Of a stretch of DNA of 64,000 nucleotides, positions 8,755-19,353 are shown piece by piece. The translations under genes were made by a program, and so were the position numbers. Every line of letters begins with the position of its first letter. The first letter of the stretch is position 1. The notes beneath the pieces were generated by a model. The model did not search any database and was not told the DNA's origin. It saw only the letters and a program-made list of their open reading frames with translations. Origin of the DNA: DATBLE01 sp036555585 (lineage in GTDB: Bacteria; Actinomycetota; Thermoleophilia; Gaiellales; Gaiellaceae); contig DATBLE010000042.1 of NCBI GenBank assembly GCA_036555585.1, positions 118,045-182,044 of the forward strand, in the 5' to 3' direction.

Positions 8755-9113
8755 GGGCGGTCCTTGGTGTTGCCGTTCTGTGATCGCGATACAGCAGTCG
8801 GCGGAGGCGAGACCGCGCTCTCGCCGGAGCCTCGCATTGCTTCGCCAGCTGAGCCCGCGAAGGAAGGGGTCCATGGGGGAACCATGGGTTCCCCCATGCC
8901 GAAGTCGACCTGCTCGAGCAGCTCGAGCGTGCGGGCGGCCTCGGCCTCGTCGATCGTGTGCAGCGCGAAGCCGACATGGACGAGCACCCAGTCGCCGACG
9001 CCGGCCTCGGGGACGAGCGCGGTCGACACCTCGCGCCTGACGCCCGAGACCTCGGCGACGGCCAGCCCGGGCTCCTGCACGGAGACGATCTGCGCCGGGA
9101 TCCCGAGACACAT
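8751..9113 (-). CDS. hypC: Hydrogenase maturation chaperone HypC, with C-terminal extension
   Basis: HypC carries the iron moiety between HypD and the large-subunit precursor. It starts MCLGIPAQI, whose Cys2 is the essential iron/HypD contact, and contains GDWVLVHVGFALHTIDEAEA, a typical HypC signature. The conserved part ends near residue 80, but the frame continues about 40 residues through a Pro/Ser-rich tail, giving 120 residues instead of the usual 75-95. The tail region encodes a perfect 12-bp hairpin (8872-8898). The 3' end overlaps hypD as ATGA and the ATG overlaps the hypF stop (TGATG), so the long reading is favoured over an early stop. Confidence 0.94.
   Translation of the reverse strand: MCLGIPAQIVSVQEPGLAVAEVSGVRREVSTALVPEAGVGDWVLVHVGFALHTIDEAEAARTLELLEQVDFGMGEPMVPPWTPSFAGSAGEAMRGSGESAVSPPPTAVSRSQNGNTKDRP
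8872..8898. repeat. Perfect 12-bp inverted repeat inside hypC
   Basis: Arms CATGGGGGAACC and GGTTCCCCCATG flank the 3-base loop ATG, giving a perfect stem of 12 bp. It lies within the hypC coding frame, just past the conserved HypC domain and about 120 bases before the hypD start. No T-run follows on either strand. It could stabilise or pause the hypFC transcript segment, or be a protein-binding palindrome; it encodes part of the GMGEPMVPPW stretch of the HypC tail. Confidence 0.7.
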
Positions 9114-11254
9114 CAGGCGAGCCTCCGTGCGGCGACGGCGGCCTGGCCGTAGCTGATCCCGCCGTCGTTCGGGGGCACCAGCCGGTGGGTGAGCACGTGG
9201 AAGCCGAGCGCCTCGAGCCGTTCCCGGGTCGAGCGGAGCAGCCGGACGTTCTGGAACGTGCCGCCGGACAGCACGACGGTTCCGGACGTGGCCGCCTCGG
9301 CGCAGACGGCCGCGGCCGAAGCGGCCACCGTCTCGTGGAACGAAGCGCTCAACCAGGCGGGGTCGGCGCCGCGTCGAAGCTCCAAGTAACACTGTGTTAC
9401 AAGCTCGGTCGAGTCGCCGAACCGCCACGGCCAGGGCTGGGCGGGGACGTCGCCGGCCAGCTGCTCGAGCTCGATCGCCGCCCGTCCCTCGTACGTCGCC
9501 TCGCTGTCGAAGCCGAGAACGGCCGCGACGGCGTCGAACAGCCGCCCCATCCCGGACGAGAGGGGCGCGTTCGCCTTCAGGCTCTCGCGGACCGCCGCCC
9601 AGCGCGCCCACGGCACGGCCACCCCTGAGCGCTCGAGGTGGACGGCCGCGACCCGCCACGGCTCCCGGATCGCCATCTCCCCGCCCGGCAGCGGCACCGG
9701 CTCGAGCCTGGCGAGCCGCTCGAAGGAGTCGAGGTCGCAACGGAGCAGCTCGCCGCCCCAGAGCGTCCCGTCAGTCCCCCAGCCGGTCCCGTCGAAGACG
9801 AGCGCCAGCGCGGGGCCCTGCTCGCCGTGCTCGGCCAGGCAGGCGGCCGCGTGCGCGTGGTGGTGCTGCACCTCGACCAGCGGCAGCTCCTGGTCGCGCG
9901 CCCACTTGGTCGAGAGGTACTCGGGGTGCAGATCGCACGCGATCGCCTCGGGCGTGACGCCGAGCATGTCCAGGTAGAGCTCGAGGTCGCCGACGAAGGC
10001 GCGGTACGCGGCCTCCGAGTCGAGGTCCCCGAGGTGGGGCGAGAGGAAGGCGCCCACGTCGGTGGCGACGCAGAAGGTCGACTTCAGCTCGGCGCCGACG
10101 GCGACGACAGGATGCGGACAGGCGAGCGGCAGCGGGTTGGGCGCGAACCCGCGCGAGCGGCGCACGACGAACCCGGGGCGGACGACCGAGTCCTCGCAGC
10201 GGCGGTGGATCGGCCGGTCGTGCGCGAGGAACGCATCGGCCACGCCGGCCAGGCGGCGCCGGGCCTCTGCGTCCTCGAAGGCGATCGGCTCGTCGGAGAG
10301 GTTCCCGCTCGTCATTACCAGGGCACCGCCGAAGTCCCGGTAGAGCAGGTGGTGGAGCGGCGTGTACGGGAGCATCACGCCGAGCCAGGCAGAGCCGGGC
10401 GCGACCGACTCGGCGACGGGCGCGGACGGCAGGCGCCGGAGCAGGACGATCGGATGCGCGGGGGCCTCGAGCAGCTCGAGCTCGGCCCGATCGACGTGGA
10501 CGAGCAGGCCGGGCTGGCCCGTCATCAGCGCGAAGGGCTTCGCCTCGCGCTGCTTGCGGCCGCGCAGCCGCGCGACCGCATCCTCGTCGGAGGCGTCGCA
10601 GGCCAGGTGGTAGCCGCCGAGGCCCTTGACGGCGAGGATCCCGCCGCCTTCGAGCACGGCCACGGCCTTCTCCAGCGGCATCGACATTCGCGGCCCGCAG
10701 GCGGGGCAGGCGATCGGCTCCGCGTGGAAGCGGCGGTCGAGCGGGTCCTCGTACTCGCGGCTGCAGTCCGCGCAGAGCGGAAAGCCGGCCATGGTCGTGT
10801 TGACCCGGTCGTAGGGGACGTCGCGGACGATGGTGAAGCGCGGGCCGCACTGGGTGCAGTTGACGAACGGGTAGCGGTAGCGCCGGTCGGCCGGGTCGAA
10901 CAGCTCGCGCAGGCAGTCGTCGCAGGTGGCGACGTCGGCCGGGATCTGTGCGCTGCGGCCCGAGGCGACGCTCTCGACGATCCGGAACTCGGTCTCGCCC
11001 AGCGGCGCGACCGGCTCGGCGGTCACCGACCGCACCGACGCCAGCGAGGGCGCACGCGAGAAGAGCTCGCCGGCGAAGTCGTCGAGCTCGGTGCCCTCGA
11101 CCTCGATCAGGACGCCGTCGCCGTCGTTGAGCACGTACCCGCCGAGGCCGTGCTCGCGGGCGAGGCGGTAGACGAACGGCCGGAAGCCGACGCCCTGGAC
11201 GACGCCCCGCGCCCGGTACCGGCGCCGGGCCACGGTCGGAGCTGTCGGTGTCAC
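9113..11254 (-). CDS. hypF: Carbamoyltransferase HypF
   Basis: HypF uses carbamoyl phosphate and ATP to carbamoylate the HypE C-terminal cysteine. Domains in order: acylphosphatase-like (GVVQGVGFRPFVYRLA), two C4 zinc fingers (CDDC...CTQC and CADC...CPAC), YrdC-like (AVKGLGGYHLACDA, LMTSGNLSDEPIA) and a Kae1-like carbamoyltransferase domain with VQHHHAHAAACLAEHG. Length is about 713 residues. Several in-frame GTG starts exist (11287, 11254, 11233); 11287 is disfavoured because it touches the putative promoter box at 11287-11293. The stop overlaps the hypC ATG by one base. It heads the hyp operon divergent from the hydrogenase genes. Confidence 0.95.
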   Translation of the reverse strand: MTPTAPTVARRRYRARGVVQGVGFRPFVYRLAREHGLGGYVLNDGDGVLIEVEGTELDDFAGELFSRAPSLASVRSVTAEPVAPLGETEFRIVESVASGRSAQIPADVATCDDCLRELFDPADRRYRYPFVNCTQCGPRFTIVRDVPYDRVNTTMAGFPLCADCSREYEDPLDRRFHAEPIACPACGPRMSMPLEKAVAVLEGGGILAVKGLGGYHLACDASDEDAVARLRGRKQREAKPFALMTGQPGLLVHVDRAELELLEAPAHPIVLLRRLPSAPVAESVAPGSAWLGVMLPYTPLHHLLYRDFGGALVMTSGNLSDEPIAFEDAEARRRLAGVADAFLAHDRPIHRRCEDSVVRPGFVVRRSRGFAPNPLPLACPHPVVAVGAELKSTFCVATDVGAFLSPHLGDLDSEAAYRAFVGDLELYLDMLGVTPEAIACDLHPEYLSTKWARDQELPLVEVQHHHAHAAACLAEHGEQGPALALVFDGTGWGTDGTLWGGELLRCDLDSFERLARLEPVPLPGGEMAIREPWRVAAVHLERSGVAVPWARWAAVRESLKANAPLSSGMGRLFDAVAAVLGFDSEATYEGRAAIELEQLAGDVPAQPWPWRFGDSTELVTQCYLELRRGADPAWLSASFHETVAASAAAVCAEAATSGTVVLSGGTFQNVRLLRSTRERLEALGFHVLTHRLVPPNDGGISYGQAAVAARRLA

Positions 11255-11286
11255 GGGCTCAGACTGATCCCGGGCCGCCGCCGCCA

Positions 11287-11324
11287 CATCGGTGTCGGTA
11301 CGGAAGCGTGCGCGGGAAAGCCGC
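11287..11324 (-). promoter_or_regulatory. Bipartite regulatory motif, hypF side
   Basis: Reading on the minus strand: GCGGCTTTC, CCGCGC, 16 bases, ACCGATG. It shares its A/T triplet and half-sites with the motif facing hydB, so one palindromic core (about 11310-11326) could serve both divergent operons. It matches ten other upstream sites in the window. Operator/promoter function is inferred. Confidence 0.5.
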
Positions 11325-11350
11325 AGCGGCGTTCAGGCCGGGTCCCGATG
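11312..11350 (+). promoter_or_regulatory. Bipartite regulatory motif, hydrogenase operon side
   Basis: GCGGGAAAG, CCGCAG, 17 bases, CCCGATG, ending 33 bases before the hydB ATG. The left part contains the inverted repeat GCGG-N5-CCGC. This is one of the five instances with an exact CCGCAG and a CC[C/G]GA[T/C] box at 16-17 bases. Confidence 0.6.
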
Positions 11351-11383
11351 GCATGGCTACGCGGCCTGGCGATCCTGAGGGCG

Positions 11384-12495
<1,112 letters not shown>

Positions 12496-12499
<4 letters not shown>

Positions 12500-12957
12500 G
12501 GACGATCGACGAGCTCGTCGCCGACAGCCCGATCTTCGCCGGCCTCGACCGGAGCCGGCTGGAGCTGGTCGCGGGCTGCGCGCGCAACACCGGCTTCGCC
12601 GCCGGCGAGTACCTCTTCCGCGAGGGCGACCGCGCGGACACCTTCTACCTCGTGCGCCACGGCCGCGTGCTGCTCGAGGCGTTCGTTCCCGGTCGCGGCG
12701 CGCTCACCATCCAGACGGTCGACGCGGGCGACGTGGTCGGCTGGTCGTGGCTCTTCCCGCCCTACCGCTGGCACTTCGACGCGCGCGCGCTCGACATCGT
12801 GCGTGCGGTGGCGTTCGACGGCGCCTGCCTCCGTGGCAAGTGCGACCAGGACCATACGCTCGGCTACGAGCTGCTCGGCCGCTTCTCCCCGGTCATGCTC
12901 CAGCGGCTCCAGGCCACCCGATTGCAGCTGATGGACGTCTATGGCGGCGCTGCCTGA
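12496..12957 (+). CDS. Cyclic-nucleotide-binding-domain protein in hydrogenase operon
   Basis: This 153-residue protein consists almost entirely of a cNMP-binding beta-roll: PIFAGLDRSRLELVAGCARN, FAAGEYLFREGDRADTFYLVRHGRV and AGDVVGWSWLFPPYRW. There is no helix-turn-helix, so it is unlikely to be a Crp/Fnr DNA-binding regulator. The usual phosphate-binding cassette FGE..LL..xxR is altered to VVGWSWLFPPYRW, so nucleotide binding is doubtful. It overlaps hydB (ATGA) and hydG (17 bases), so it is made with the hydrogenase and may be an accessory subunit or an allosteric module. Exact role unknown. Confidence 0.85.
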
Positions 12958-13765
12958 GACCGGCGTCATGGTCCCGCGGCCCTTCCGCGTCGAGCGGAAG
13001 CAGCGGGAGACGCACGACACGTGGACGCTGTCGCTGGCGCCCGTGCAGGGCGATCCGCTCGACGTCGCCCCCGGGCAGTTCACCATGCTGTACGCCTTCG
13101 GCGTCGGCGAGGTGCCGATCTCGGTCAGCGGCCCGCCGCTCGCACAGACGATCCGGGCCGTGGGGCCCGTGACCCGCGCGCTGTGCGCGGCGCGGCCGGG
13201 CGCGGTGGTCGGCGTGCGCGGGCCGTTCGGCACCCACTGGCCAGTCGAGCAGGCGGCGGGGAGCGACCTCCTGATCGTCGCCGGCGGCGTCGGCCTGCCG
13301 CCGGTGCGGCCGGCGCTGTACCACGCGCTCGCCCATCGCGCCGACTACGGCCGGGTGATCCTGCTCTACGGCGCCCGCACGCCGGCCGACATCGTCTTCC
13401 GCCGCGAGATCGAGGGCTGGCGCGCGCGCATGGACCTGGAGGTCGACGTCACCGTCGACACCGCCGGCGGCGACTGGCGCGGGCGCGTGGGCGTGGTCAC
13501 CACCCTGATCCCGCGCGCGGGCCTCGACCCCGACGCCACCGCCGCCCTCGTCGTCGGCCCCGAGATCATGATGCGCTTCACCGCCCGTGCGCTCGTCGAC
13601 GAGGGGCTCGCCCCGGAGCGGATCTGGCTGTCGATGGAGCGCACGATGAAATGCGGAGTCGGGCTGTGCGGGCACTGCCAGTACGGCCCGACGCTCGTCT
13701 GCCGCGACGGCGCCGTCTACCCCTACCCGGCGATCGAGCCATACCTGGGAGTGAGGGAGCTGTGA
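12941..13765 (+). CDS. hydG: [NiFe] hydrogenase gamma subunit (FAD/NAD(P)-binding)
   Basis: This 274-residue flavoprotein exchanges hydride with NAD(P)H. It has a ferredoxin-reductase-type FAD domain, an NAD-binding domain starting at DLLIVAGGVGLPPVRPAL and containing VILLYGARTPADIVF, and a C-terminal [2Fe-2S] motif of the dihydroorotate dehydrogenase electron-transfer type (CGVGLCGHC followed by VC). ATG 12941 overlaps the preceding gene by 17 bases, and its stop overlaps the GTG of the delta gene. It identifies the enzyme as a soluble NAD(P)-linked hydrogenase and not a membrane uptake type. Confidence 0.94.
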   Translation: MAALPETGVMVPRPFRVERKQRETHDTWTLSLAPVQGDPLDVAPGQFTMLYAFGVGEVPISVSGPPLAQTIRAVGPVTRALCAARPGAVVGVRGPFGTHWPVEQAAGSDLLIVAGGVGLPPVRPALYHALAHRADYGRVILLYGARTPADIVFRREIEGWRARMDLEVDVTVDTAGGDWRGRVGVVTTLIPRAGLDPDATAALVVGPEIMMRFTARALVDEGLAPERIWLSMERTMKCGVGLCGHCQYGPTLVCRDGAVYPYPAIEPYLGVREL

Positions 13766-14529
13766 CGCGCAAGCCGAAGCTCGCCGTGTGGAAGTTCTCC
13801 TCCTGCGACGGCTGCCAGCTGTCGCTGCTCGACTGCGAGGACGAGCTGCTCCAGGTGGCCGGCGCGGTCGAGATCGCCTACTTCCTGGAGGCGACCAGCC
13901 GCGCCGTCGGCGGGCCGTACGACCTCTCGCTGGTCGAGGGCTCGATCACGACGCCGCACGACGCCGAGCGGATCCTCGAGGTGCGCCGCAAGTCGAAGGC
14001 GCTGGTCACGATCGGCGCCTGCGCGACCGCCGGCGGCATCCAGGCGCTCAGGAACTTCGCCGACGTGGACGAGTTCGTCTCGATCGTCTACGCCTCGCCC
14101 GAGTACGTCTCCACGCTCGCCACCTCGACCGCGATCGCCGACCACGTGCCGGTCGACTTCGAGCTGCGCGGCTGCCCGATCGACAAGGGCCAGCTGCTCG
14201 AGGTGGTGAGCGCCTACCTGCACGGCCGCCGACCGAACGTCCCGGCCTACTCCGTGTGCATGGAGTGCAAGCGCCGCGGCACGACCTGCGTGACCGTGGC
14301 GCACGGGACGCCCTGCCTCGGGCCGGTCACCCAGGCCGGCTGCGGCGCGATCTGCCCCGCCTACCGGCGCGGCTGCTACGGCTGCTTCGGGCCGATGGAG
14401 ACGCCGAACACCGAGGCGCTCTCCCGCCGGCTGCGCGAGCTCGGGATGAGCGACCCCGCGCTCGTCCGCGTGTTCCGGACCTTCAACGCGAACGCGCCCG
14501 CGTTCAGGGAGGCGAGCACGCGTGGCTAG
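13762..14529 (+). CDS. hydD: [NiFe] hydrogenase small (delta) subunit
   Basis: The electron-transfer small subunit has 255 residues. The proximal cluster ligands are visible: SSCDGCQLSLLD (Cys15, Cys18), IGACATAGG and RGCPIDKGQ. The C-terminal part is rich in Cys (VCMECKRRGTTCV, TPCLGP, GCGAICPAYRRGCYGCFGP), consistent with two more clusters. There is no twin-arginine signal, so the enzyme is cytoplasmic. It starts with GTG overlapping the hydG stop and overlaps hydA by 8 bases. Confidence 0.95.
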   Translation: MTRKPKLAVWKFSSCDGCQLSLLDCEDELLQVAGAVEIAYFLEATSRAVGGPYDLSLVEGSITTPHDAERILEVRRKSKALVTIGACATAGGIQALRNFADVDEFVSIVYASPEYVSTLATSTAIADHVPVDFELRGCPIDKGQLLEVVSAYLHGRRPNVPAYSVCMECKRRGTTCVTVAHGTPCLGPVTQAGCGAICPAYRRGCYGCFGPMETPNTEALSRRLRELGMSDPALVRVFRTFNANAPAFREASTRG

Positions 14530-15814
14530 GACGAAGACGCTGCGCACCGACTACCTGGCCCGCGTCGAGGGAGAAGGGGCGATGCTGGTCAGGATCCGCG
14601 ACGGCAAGCCCGTCGAGGTGAAGCTGCGCATCTACGAGCCGCCGCGCTTCTTCGAGGCGTTCCTGCGCGGGCGGCACTTCACCGAGGCTCCCGACATCAC
14701 CGCCCGCATCTGCGGGATCTGCCCGGTCGCCTACCAGACCTCGAGCGTGAACGCGATGGAGGACGCCTGCGGCGTCGACGTCGGCGACCGGATCCGCGCC
14801 CTGCGCCGGCTCCTCTACTGCGGGGAGTGGATCGAGAGCCACGCCCTGCACGTCTTCATGCTCCACGCGCCCGACTTCCTCGGCTACGCGAGCGCGATCG
14901 AGCTCGCGAAAGACGACCGGACGCTGGTCGAGCGGGCGCTGCACCTGAAGAAGACGGGCAACGAGCTGATGCGCGTGATCGGCGGCCGCGAGGTGCACCC
15001 GATCAACGTGCGGGTCGGCGGCTTCTATCGGGCGCCGTCGAAGCCGGAGCTCGCCGCACTCGTCGACGACCTCGAGCGGGCGCGGGAGTTCGCGGTCGAG
15101 ACCGTGCGCTTCGCCGCCGGGCTCGACTACCCGGAGCTGGAGCAGGACTACGAGCTGGTCGCGCTCTCGGTGCCGGACGCGTACGCGGTCGAGGACGGGC
15201 GGCTCGTCTCGAACCGCGGCCTGGACATCCCGGTCTCGGAGTACGAGCAGCACTTCGTCGAGGAGCACGTCGAGTGGTCGAACGCGCTGCACTCGCGCGT
15301 GATCGACCGGGGGAACTACCTCGTCGGGCCGCTCGCGCGCTGGGCGCTCTCCGGCGACCGGCTGACGCCGCTCGCCCGCGAGGCGGCGCGGGAGGCGGGG
15401 CTCGGACGCGACGAGCGCAACCCCTTCCGCTCGATCCTCGTCCGCTCGGTCGAGCTGGTCTTCGCCGCCGACGAGGCCCTCCGCCTGATCGCCGAGTACG
15501 AGCCGCCGGAGCCGTCGTTCGTCGAGGTCGTCCCCCGGGCAGGCGTCGGCTACGGGTGCAGCGAGGCGCCGCGCGGGCTGTGCTGGCACCGCTACGAGCT
15601 CGACGGCGAGGGGACGATCCTCGACGCGAAGATCGTCCCGCCGACCTCGCAGAACCAGAAGACGATCGAGTCGGACCTGCACGGCGTGGTCGAGCGCTAT
15701 GCCGACCTGCCGGACGAGGAGCTGTCGCTACGCTGCGAGCAGGCGATCCGCAACTACGACCCGTGCATCTCCTGCGCCACGCACTTCCTGAAGCTGGAGG
15801 TGGACAGAGGATGA
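14522..15814 (+). CDS. hydA: [NiFe] hydrogenase large (alpha) subunit
   Basis: This 430-residue catalytic subunit holds the Ni-Fe centre. The N-terminal motif is RICGICPVAYQTSSVNAMED (Cys64, Cys67) and the C-terminal motif is DPCISCATH (Cys415, Cys418, His421), so all four Ni/Fe ligands are present. A nine-residue tail, FLKLEVDRG, follows His421; the maturation protease encoded next should remove it. Length and motifs fit group 3b (NADP-linked, reversible) enzymes. The stop overlaps the protease ATG. Confidence 0.96.
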   Translation: MARTKTLRTDYLARVEGEGAMLVRIRDGKPVEVKLRIYEPPRFFEAFLRGRHFTEAPDITARICGICPVAYQTSSVNAMEDACGVDVGDRIRALRRLLYCGEWIESHALHVFMLHAPDFLGYASAIELAKDDRTLVERALHLKKTGNELMRVIGGREVHPINVRVGGFYRAPSKPELAALVDDLERAREFAVETVRFAAGLDYPELEQDYELVALSVPDAYAVEDGRLVSNRGLDIPVSEYEQHFVEEHVEWSNALHSRVIDRGNYLVGPLARWALSGDRLTPLAREAAREAGLGRDERNPFRSILVRSVELVFAADEALRLIAEYEPPEPSFVEVVPRAGVGYGCSEAPRGLCWHRYELDGEGTILDAKIVPPTSQNQKTIESDLHGVVERYADLPDEELSLRCEQAIRNYDPCISCATHFLKLEVDRG

Positions 15815-16215
15815 ACGTCATCGGGCTCGGCAACGAGTGGCGGCGGGACGACGCAGCGGGACTCGAGGTCGCGCGCAGGATCGGCGGGCGGCAGCTCGAC
15901 GGCGAGCCGGTCGCACTCGTCGAGGCGATCGCGGGCGCCGCGGAGGTGACGATCGTCGACGCGGTGCGGTCGGGGGCCCCTCCCGGCACCGTGCACGAGT
16001 TCGAGGCGGGCGCCGCGCCGCTCCCGACGCGGCTGTTCGGCGCCTCCTCGACGCATGCGCTCGGTCTGGCCGAGGCGCTCGAGCTGGTCCGCTCGCTCGG
16101 ACGGCTGCCCGTGCGGGTGCGCGTGCTGGGGATCGAGGGTGAGCGATTCGACTACGGCCGCGGCCTCAGCCCCGCGGTCGAGGAGGCGGTGGTGAGATGC
16201 ACGAGAAGCATCTGA
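15811..16215 (+). CDS. Hydrogenase maturation protease (HycI/HyaD family)
   Basis: This endopeptidase cleaves the large-subunit C-terminal tail after nickel insertion. The 134-residue protein begins VIGLGNEWRRDDAAGLEVA, the family's GxGNxxxxDDxxG motif with the metal-binding acidic residue, and contains the second region VTIVDAVRSG (Asp) and STHALGLAEAL (His). It is slightly shorter than usual between the first and second motifs. It overlaps hydA (ATGA) and the HypA-like gene by 19 bases, which places cleavage and nickel insertion functions together. Confidence 0.92.
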   Translation: MNVIGLGNEWRRDDAAGLEVARRIGGRQLDGEPVALVEAIAGAAEVTIVDAVRSGAPPGTVHEFEAGAAPLPTRLFGASSTHALGLAEALELVRSLGRLPVRVRVLGIEGERFDYGRGLSPAVEEAVVRCTRSI

Positions 16216-16478
16216 CCGAAGACCTCGTGCGCAAGCTCGAGGACCTCGCCGAGGAGGAGGGGGCTGCGCGGGTGTTGCGCGTCGGCGTCTGCCTCGGCGC
16301 GCTGTCGCACTTCACGCCCGGCCACTTCCGCGAGCACTTCGCCGAAGCCGCCGCGGGCACGCTCGCCGAGGGCGCCCTCGTCGACACGGACCTGAGCACC
16401 GATCCGACCGCTCCCGGCGCGCAGGGCGTCCTGCTCGAGACCGTGGAGCTCGAATTCGACAAGGAGGAACAGCCATGA
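16197..16478 (+). CDS. HypA-like protein lacking the zinc-finger domain
   Basis: The 93-residue protein begins MHEKHLTEDLV and aligns with the nickel-binding N-terminal domain of HypA, including His2, the expected nickel ligand. The zinc-binding insertion with two CxxC pairs that every classical HypA carries is absent: only one Cys is present, and the sequence passes from ALVDTDLSTDPTAPGAQG straight into the terminal strand VLLETVELEF. It looks like a clean loss of the zinc finger and not a truncation. No hypB is present in the window. It overlaps the protease and OsmC genes, so it belongs to the hydrogenase operon; a role in nickel delivery is inferred. Confidence 0.8.
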   Translation: MHEKHLTEDLVRKLEDLAEEEGAARVLRVGVCLGALSHFTPGHFREHFAEAAAGTLAEGALVDTDLSTDPTAPGAQGVLLETVELEFDKEEQP

Positions 16479-16935
16479 CCACCATCGCGCAGGCGTACGA
16501 CTTCCCGGTCGCCGTCCGCTGGCTCTCCGGGCGCCGCACCATCGCCTCGGTCCCCGGCAAGGAGGACCTCCAGGTCGCCACCCCGCCGGAGTTCCGTGGC
16601 GGGGTCGCGGGCGTCTGGAGCCCCGAGGACCTGCTCGTCGCCTCGATCGGCTCGTGCTTCGCGGTCACGCTGGTCGGCATCGCCGAGCGCCGCGGGATCC
16701 CGCTGCGCAGCCTGGAGATCGACGCACGCGGGCACGTCACCCGGCGCACCGACGGCCCCTTCGGCTTCACCGAGGTCGCCGTGCACGCGGCCGTGGAGAC
16801 CGAGCTGGGCTTCGAGCACGACCTCCGCGAGGCGGCCGAGGCCGCCGAGCTCGGCTGCCTGGTCGCGAACTCCGTCGACTTCCCGGTCCGGCTGGAGCTC
16901 GACGTCCACGCCGCGCTGCCGATCTGCGCGCCGGC

Positions 16936-16939
<4 letters not shown>
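16475..16939 (+). CDS. OsmC-family peroxiredoxin-like protein
   Basis: OsmC/Ohr proteins reduce organic hydroperoxides with a two-cysteine mechanism. The 154-residue protein shows both cysteines in context: SPEDLLVASIGSCFAVTL and ELGCLVANSVDFPVRLEL. It overlaps the HypA-like gene (ATGA) and malic enzyme (ATGA), so it is co-translated with hydrogenase. It may protect the oxygen-sensitive enzyme or act on an unrelated thiol substrate; that link is inference from operon position. Confidence 0.88.
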
Positions 16940-18354
<1,415 letters not shown>

Positions 18355-18446
18355 TCGGGGAACTCACCGATGCCCGTCGCGGCCGGACGGGAGAGGCTCG
18401 GGTCTCGAAGGGGCTCTCCGCGATGCCCCGACGGTAGGAGGTGTGC
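18355..18446. other. Intergenic stretch before GYD gene
   Basis: This 92-base gap after the hydrogenase operon contains no complete copy of the bipartite motif. The sequences CACCGATGCCCG and GCGATGCCCCGACGG recall its second box, but no CCGCAG-like half lies at the right distance. The AGGAGGTG ribosome binding site of the next gene lies at its end. Confidence 0.4.
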
Positions 18447-18731
18447 ATGTTCACCTATGTCGGTCTGTTCAGGGTCACGCCGATCGCGCGCGAGCGCATC
18501 GACAAGACCCCCGGCTACTTCGACAAGATCCACGAGATCGTCGAGGCCGAGGGGGGCACGGTCGAGCGGTTCCTGGCCGTGATGGGCCCGTGGGAGTACC
18601 TCGCCATCTTCGAGTATCCGGATCTCGAGGCCGCGTTCCGCGTCCTCGCCAAGATCGCGAAGCTCGAGGTGTTCGAGACGGAGACGTTCCCCGCCGAGGA
18701 CGTCAAGATCTTCTGGAAGGAGCTCGTCTAG
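18447..18731 (+). CDS. GYD-domain protein
   Basis: This 94-residue cytoplasmic protein matches the GYD family (named for a short motif; function unknown, dimeric alpha-beta ferredoxin-like fold): MFTYVGLFRVTP, GGTVERFLAVMGPWEYLAIFE and the FETETFPAEDV terminus. ATG 18447 is chosen over GTG 18441 because it sits at the right spacing from AGGAGGTG. It is monocistronic, with its own ribosome binding site, and is followed by a strong hairpin. Confidence 0.82.
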   Translation: MFTYVGLFRVTPIARERIDKTPGYFDKIHEIVEAEGGTVERFLAVMGPWEYLAIFEYPDLEAAFRVLAKIAKLEVFETETFPAEDVKIFWKELV

Positions 18732-18760
18732 CGACGCCCTGGACGTCGCGGCGCGACACC

Positions 18761-18788
18761 GCGGAGGCCGCCTGCAGGCGGCCTCCGC
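18761..18788. terminator. Bidirectional hairpin terminator
   Basis: Arms GCGGAGGCCGCC and GGCGGCCTCCGC around loop TGCA form a perfect 12-bp stem between two convergent genes (ends at 18731 and 18793). No T-tract follows on either side, as is common for GC-rich actinobacterial terminators. Confidence 0.75.
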
Positions 18789-18792
18789 GCGC

Positions 18793-19353
18793 TCAGGCCT
18801 TCCGGAACCCCTCCCGGATCTGGTTGATCCGGGCGAGCAGATCCTCCGCCGGCAGGGCTTCGTTGAGCAGCGGGCTGTCGGCGACGCTCGTCAAGAGCTG
18901 CTCGCAGCGCGCCGCGCACCATGGATCGAGCGCGAGCGTCTCGTCGTCGAGCTCGCGCTCGAGCGCGGCGAGGTCGGCCGAGACGGCGGCCACGCGCGGA
19001 CGGATCGGGTAGCCCGGAACGACCTCCAGGCGGAGCCGCAGCGAACGGGCGAGCTCCCGCCTGCTCCTCGTCGACGCAAGCTCCTGCGCGCGCCGGTGGA
19101 CCTCCGAGATCGCGTACGCGTCCGGGTCGAGCAGGAGACGGTCGAACAGCTCCCAGCGCAGGACCAGCGCCCGCAGGCCGAGACCGAGCAGCGCGAACGC
19201 CCCGGCAACCAGCGGCAGGGCGAGCGGTGGATGGAGCACGGAAGCCGTGAGCGCCAGGCCCATCGCCACGCCGCCGAGGCCGAGCTCCGACCACTCGTCC
19301 TGTCTGAGCTTCCGCAGGCGGTCGCCGGCCTCGTCGATCGCTCTCGCCGTCAT
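18793..19353 (-). CDS. Hypothetical membrane protein
   Basis: The 186-residue protein has two adjacent hydrophobic segments (about residues 25-40 and 45-62, LALPLVAGAFALLGLGLRAL) followed by a charged, helical cytoplasmic C-terminus of about 120 residues rich in Arg and Glu. No family is recognised. It overlaps the end of the preceding gene as ATGA and is the last gene of the 2-oxoacid:ferredoxin oxidoreductase operon, so it may be a membrane accessory, but nothing in the sequence proves this. Confidence 0.7.
   Translation of the reverse strand: MTARAIDEAGDRLRKLRQDEWSELGLGGVAMGLALTASVLHPPLALPLVAGAFALLGLGLRALVLRWELFDRLLLDPDAYAISEVHRRAQELASTRSRRELARSLRLRLEVVPGYPIRPRVAAVSADLAALERELDDETLALDPWCAARCEQLLTSVADSPLLNEALPAEDLLARINQIREGFRKA

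Noticed and set aside
9638..11383. Upstream in-frame extension of the hydB frame opposite hypF
   Set aside because: It is antisense to hypF and has no homology; ATG 11384 after the promoter-like box fits better. ATG 11348 lies inside that box.
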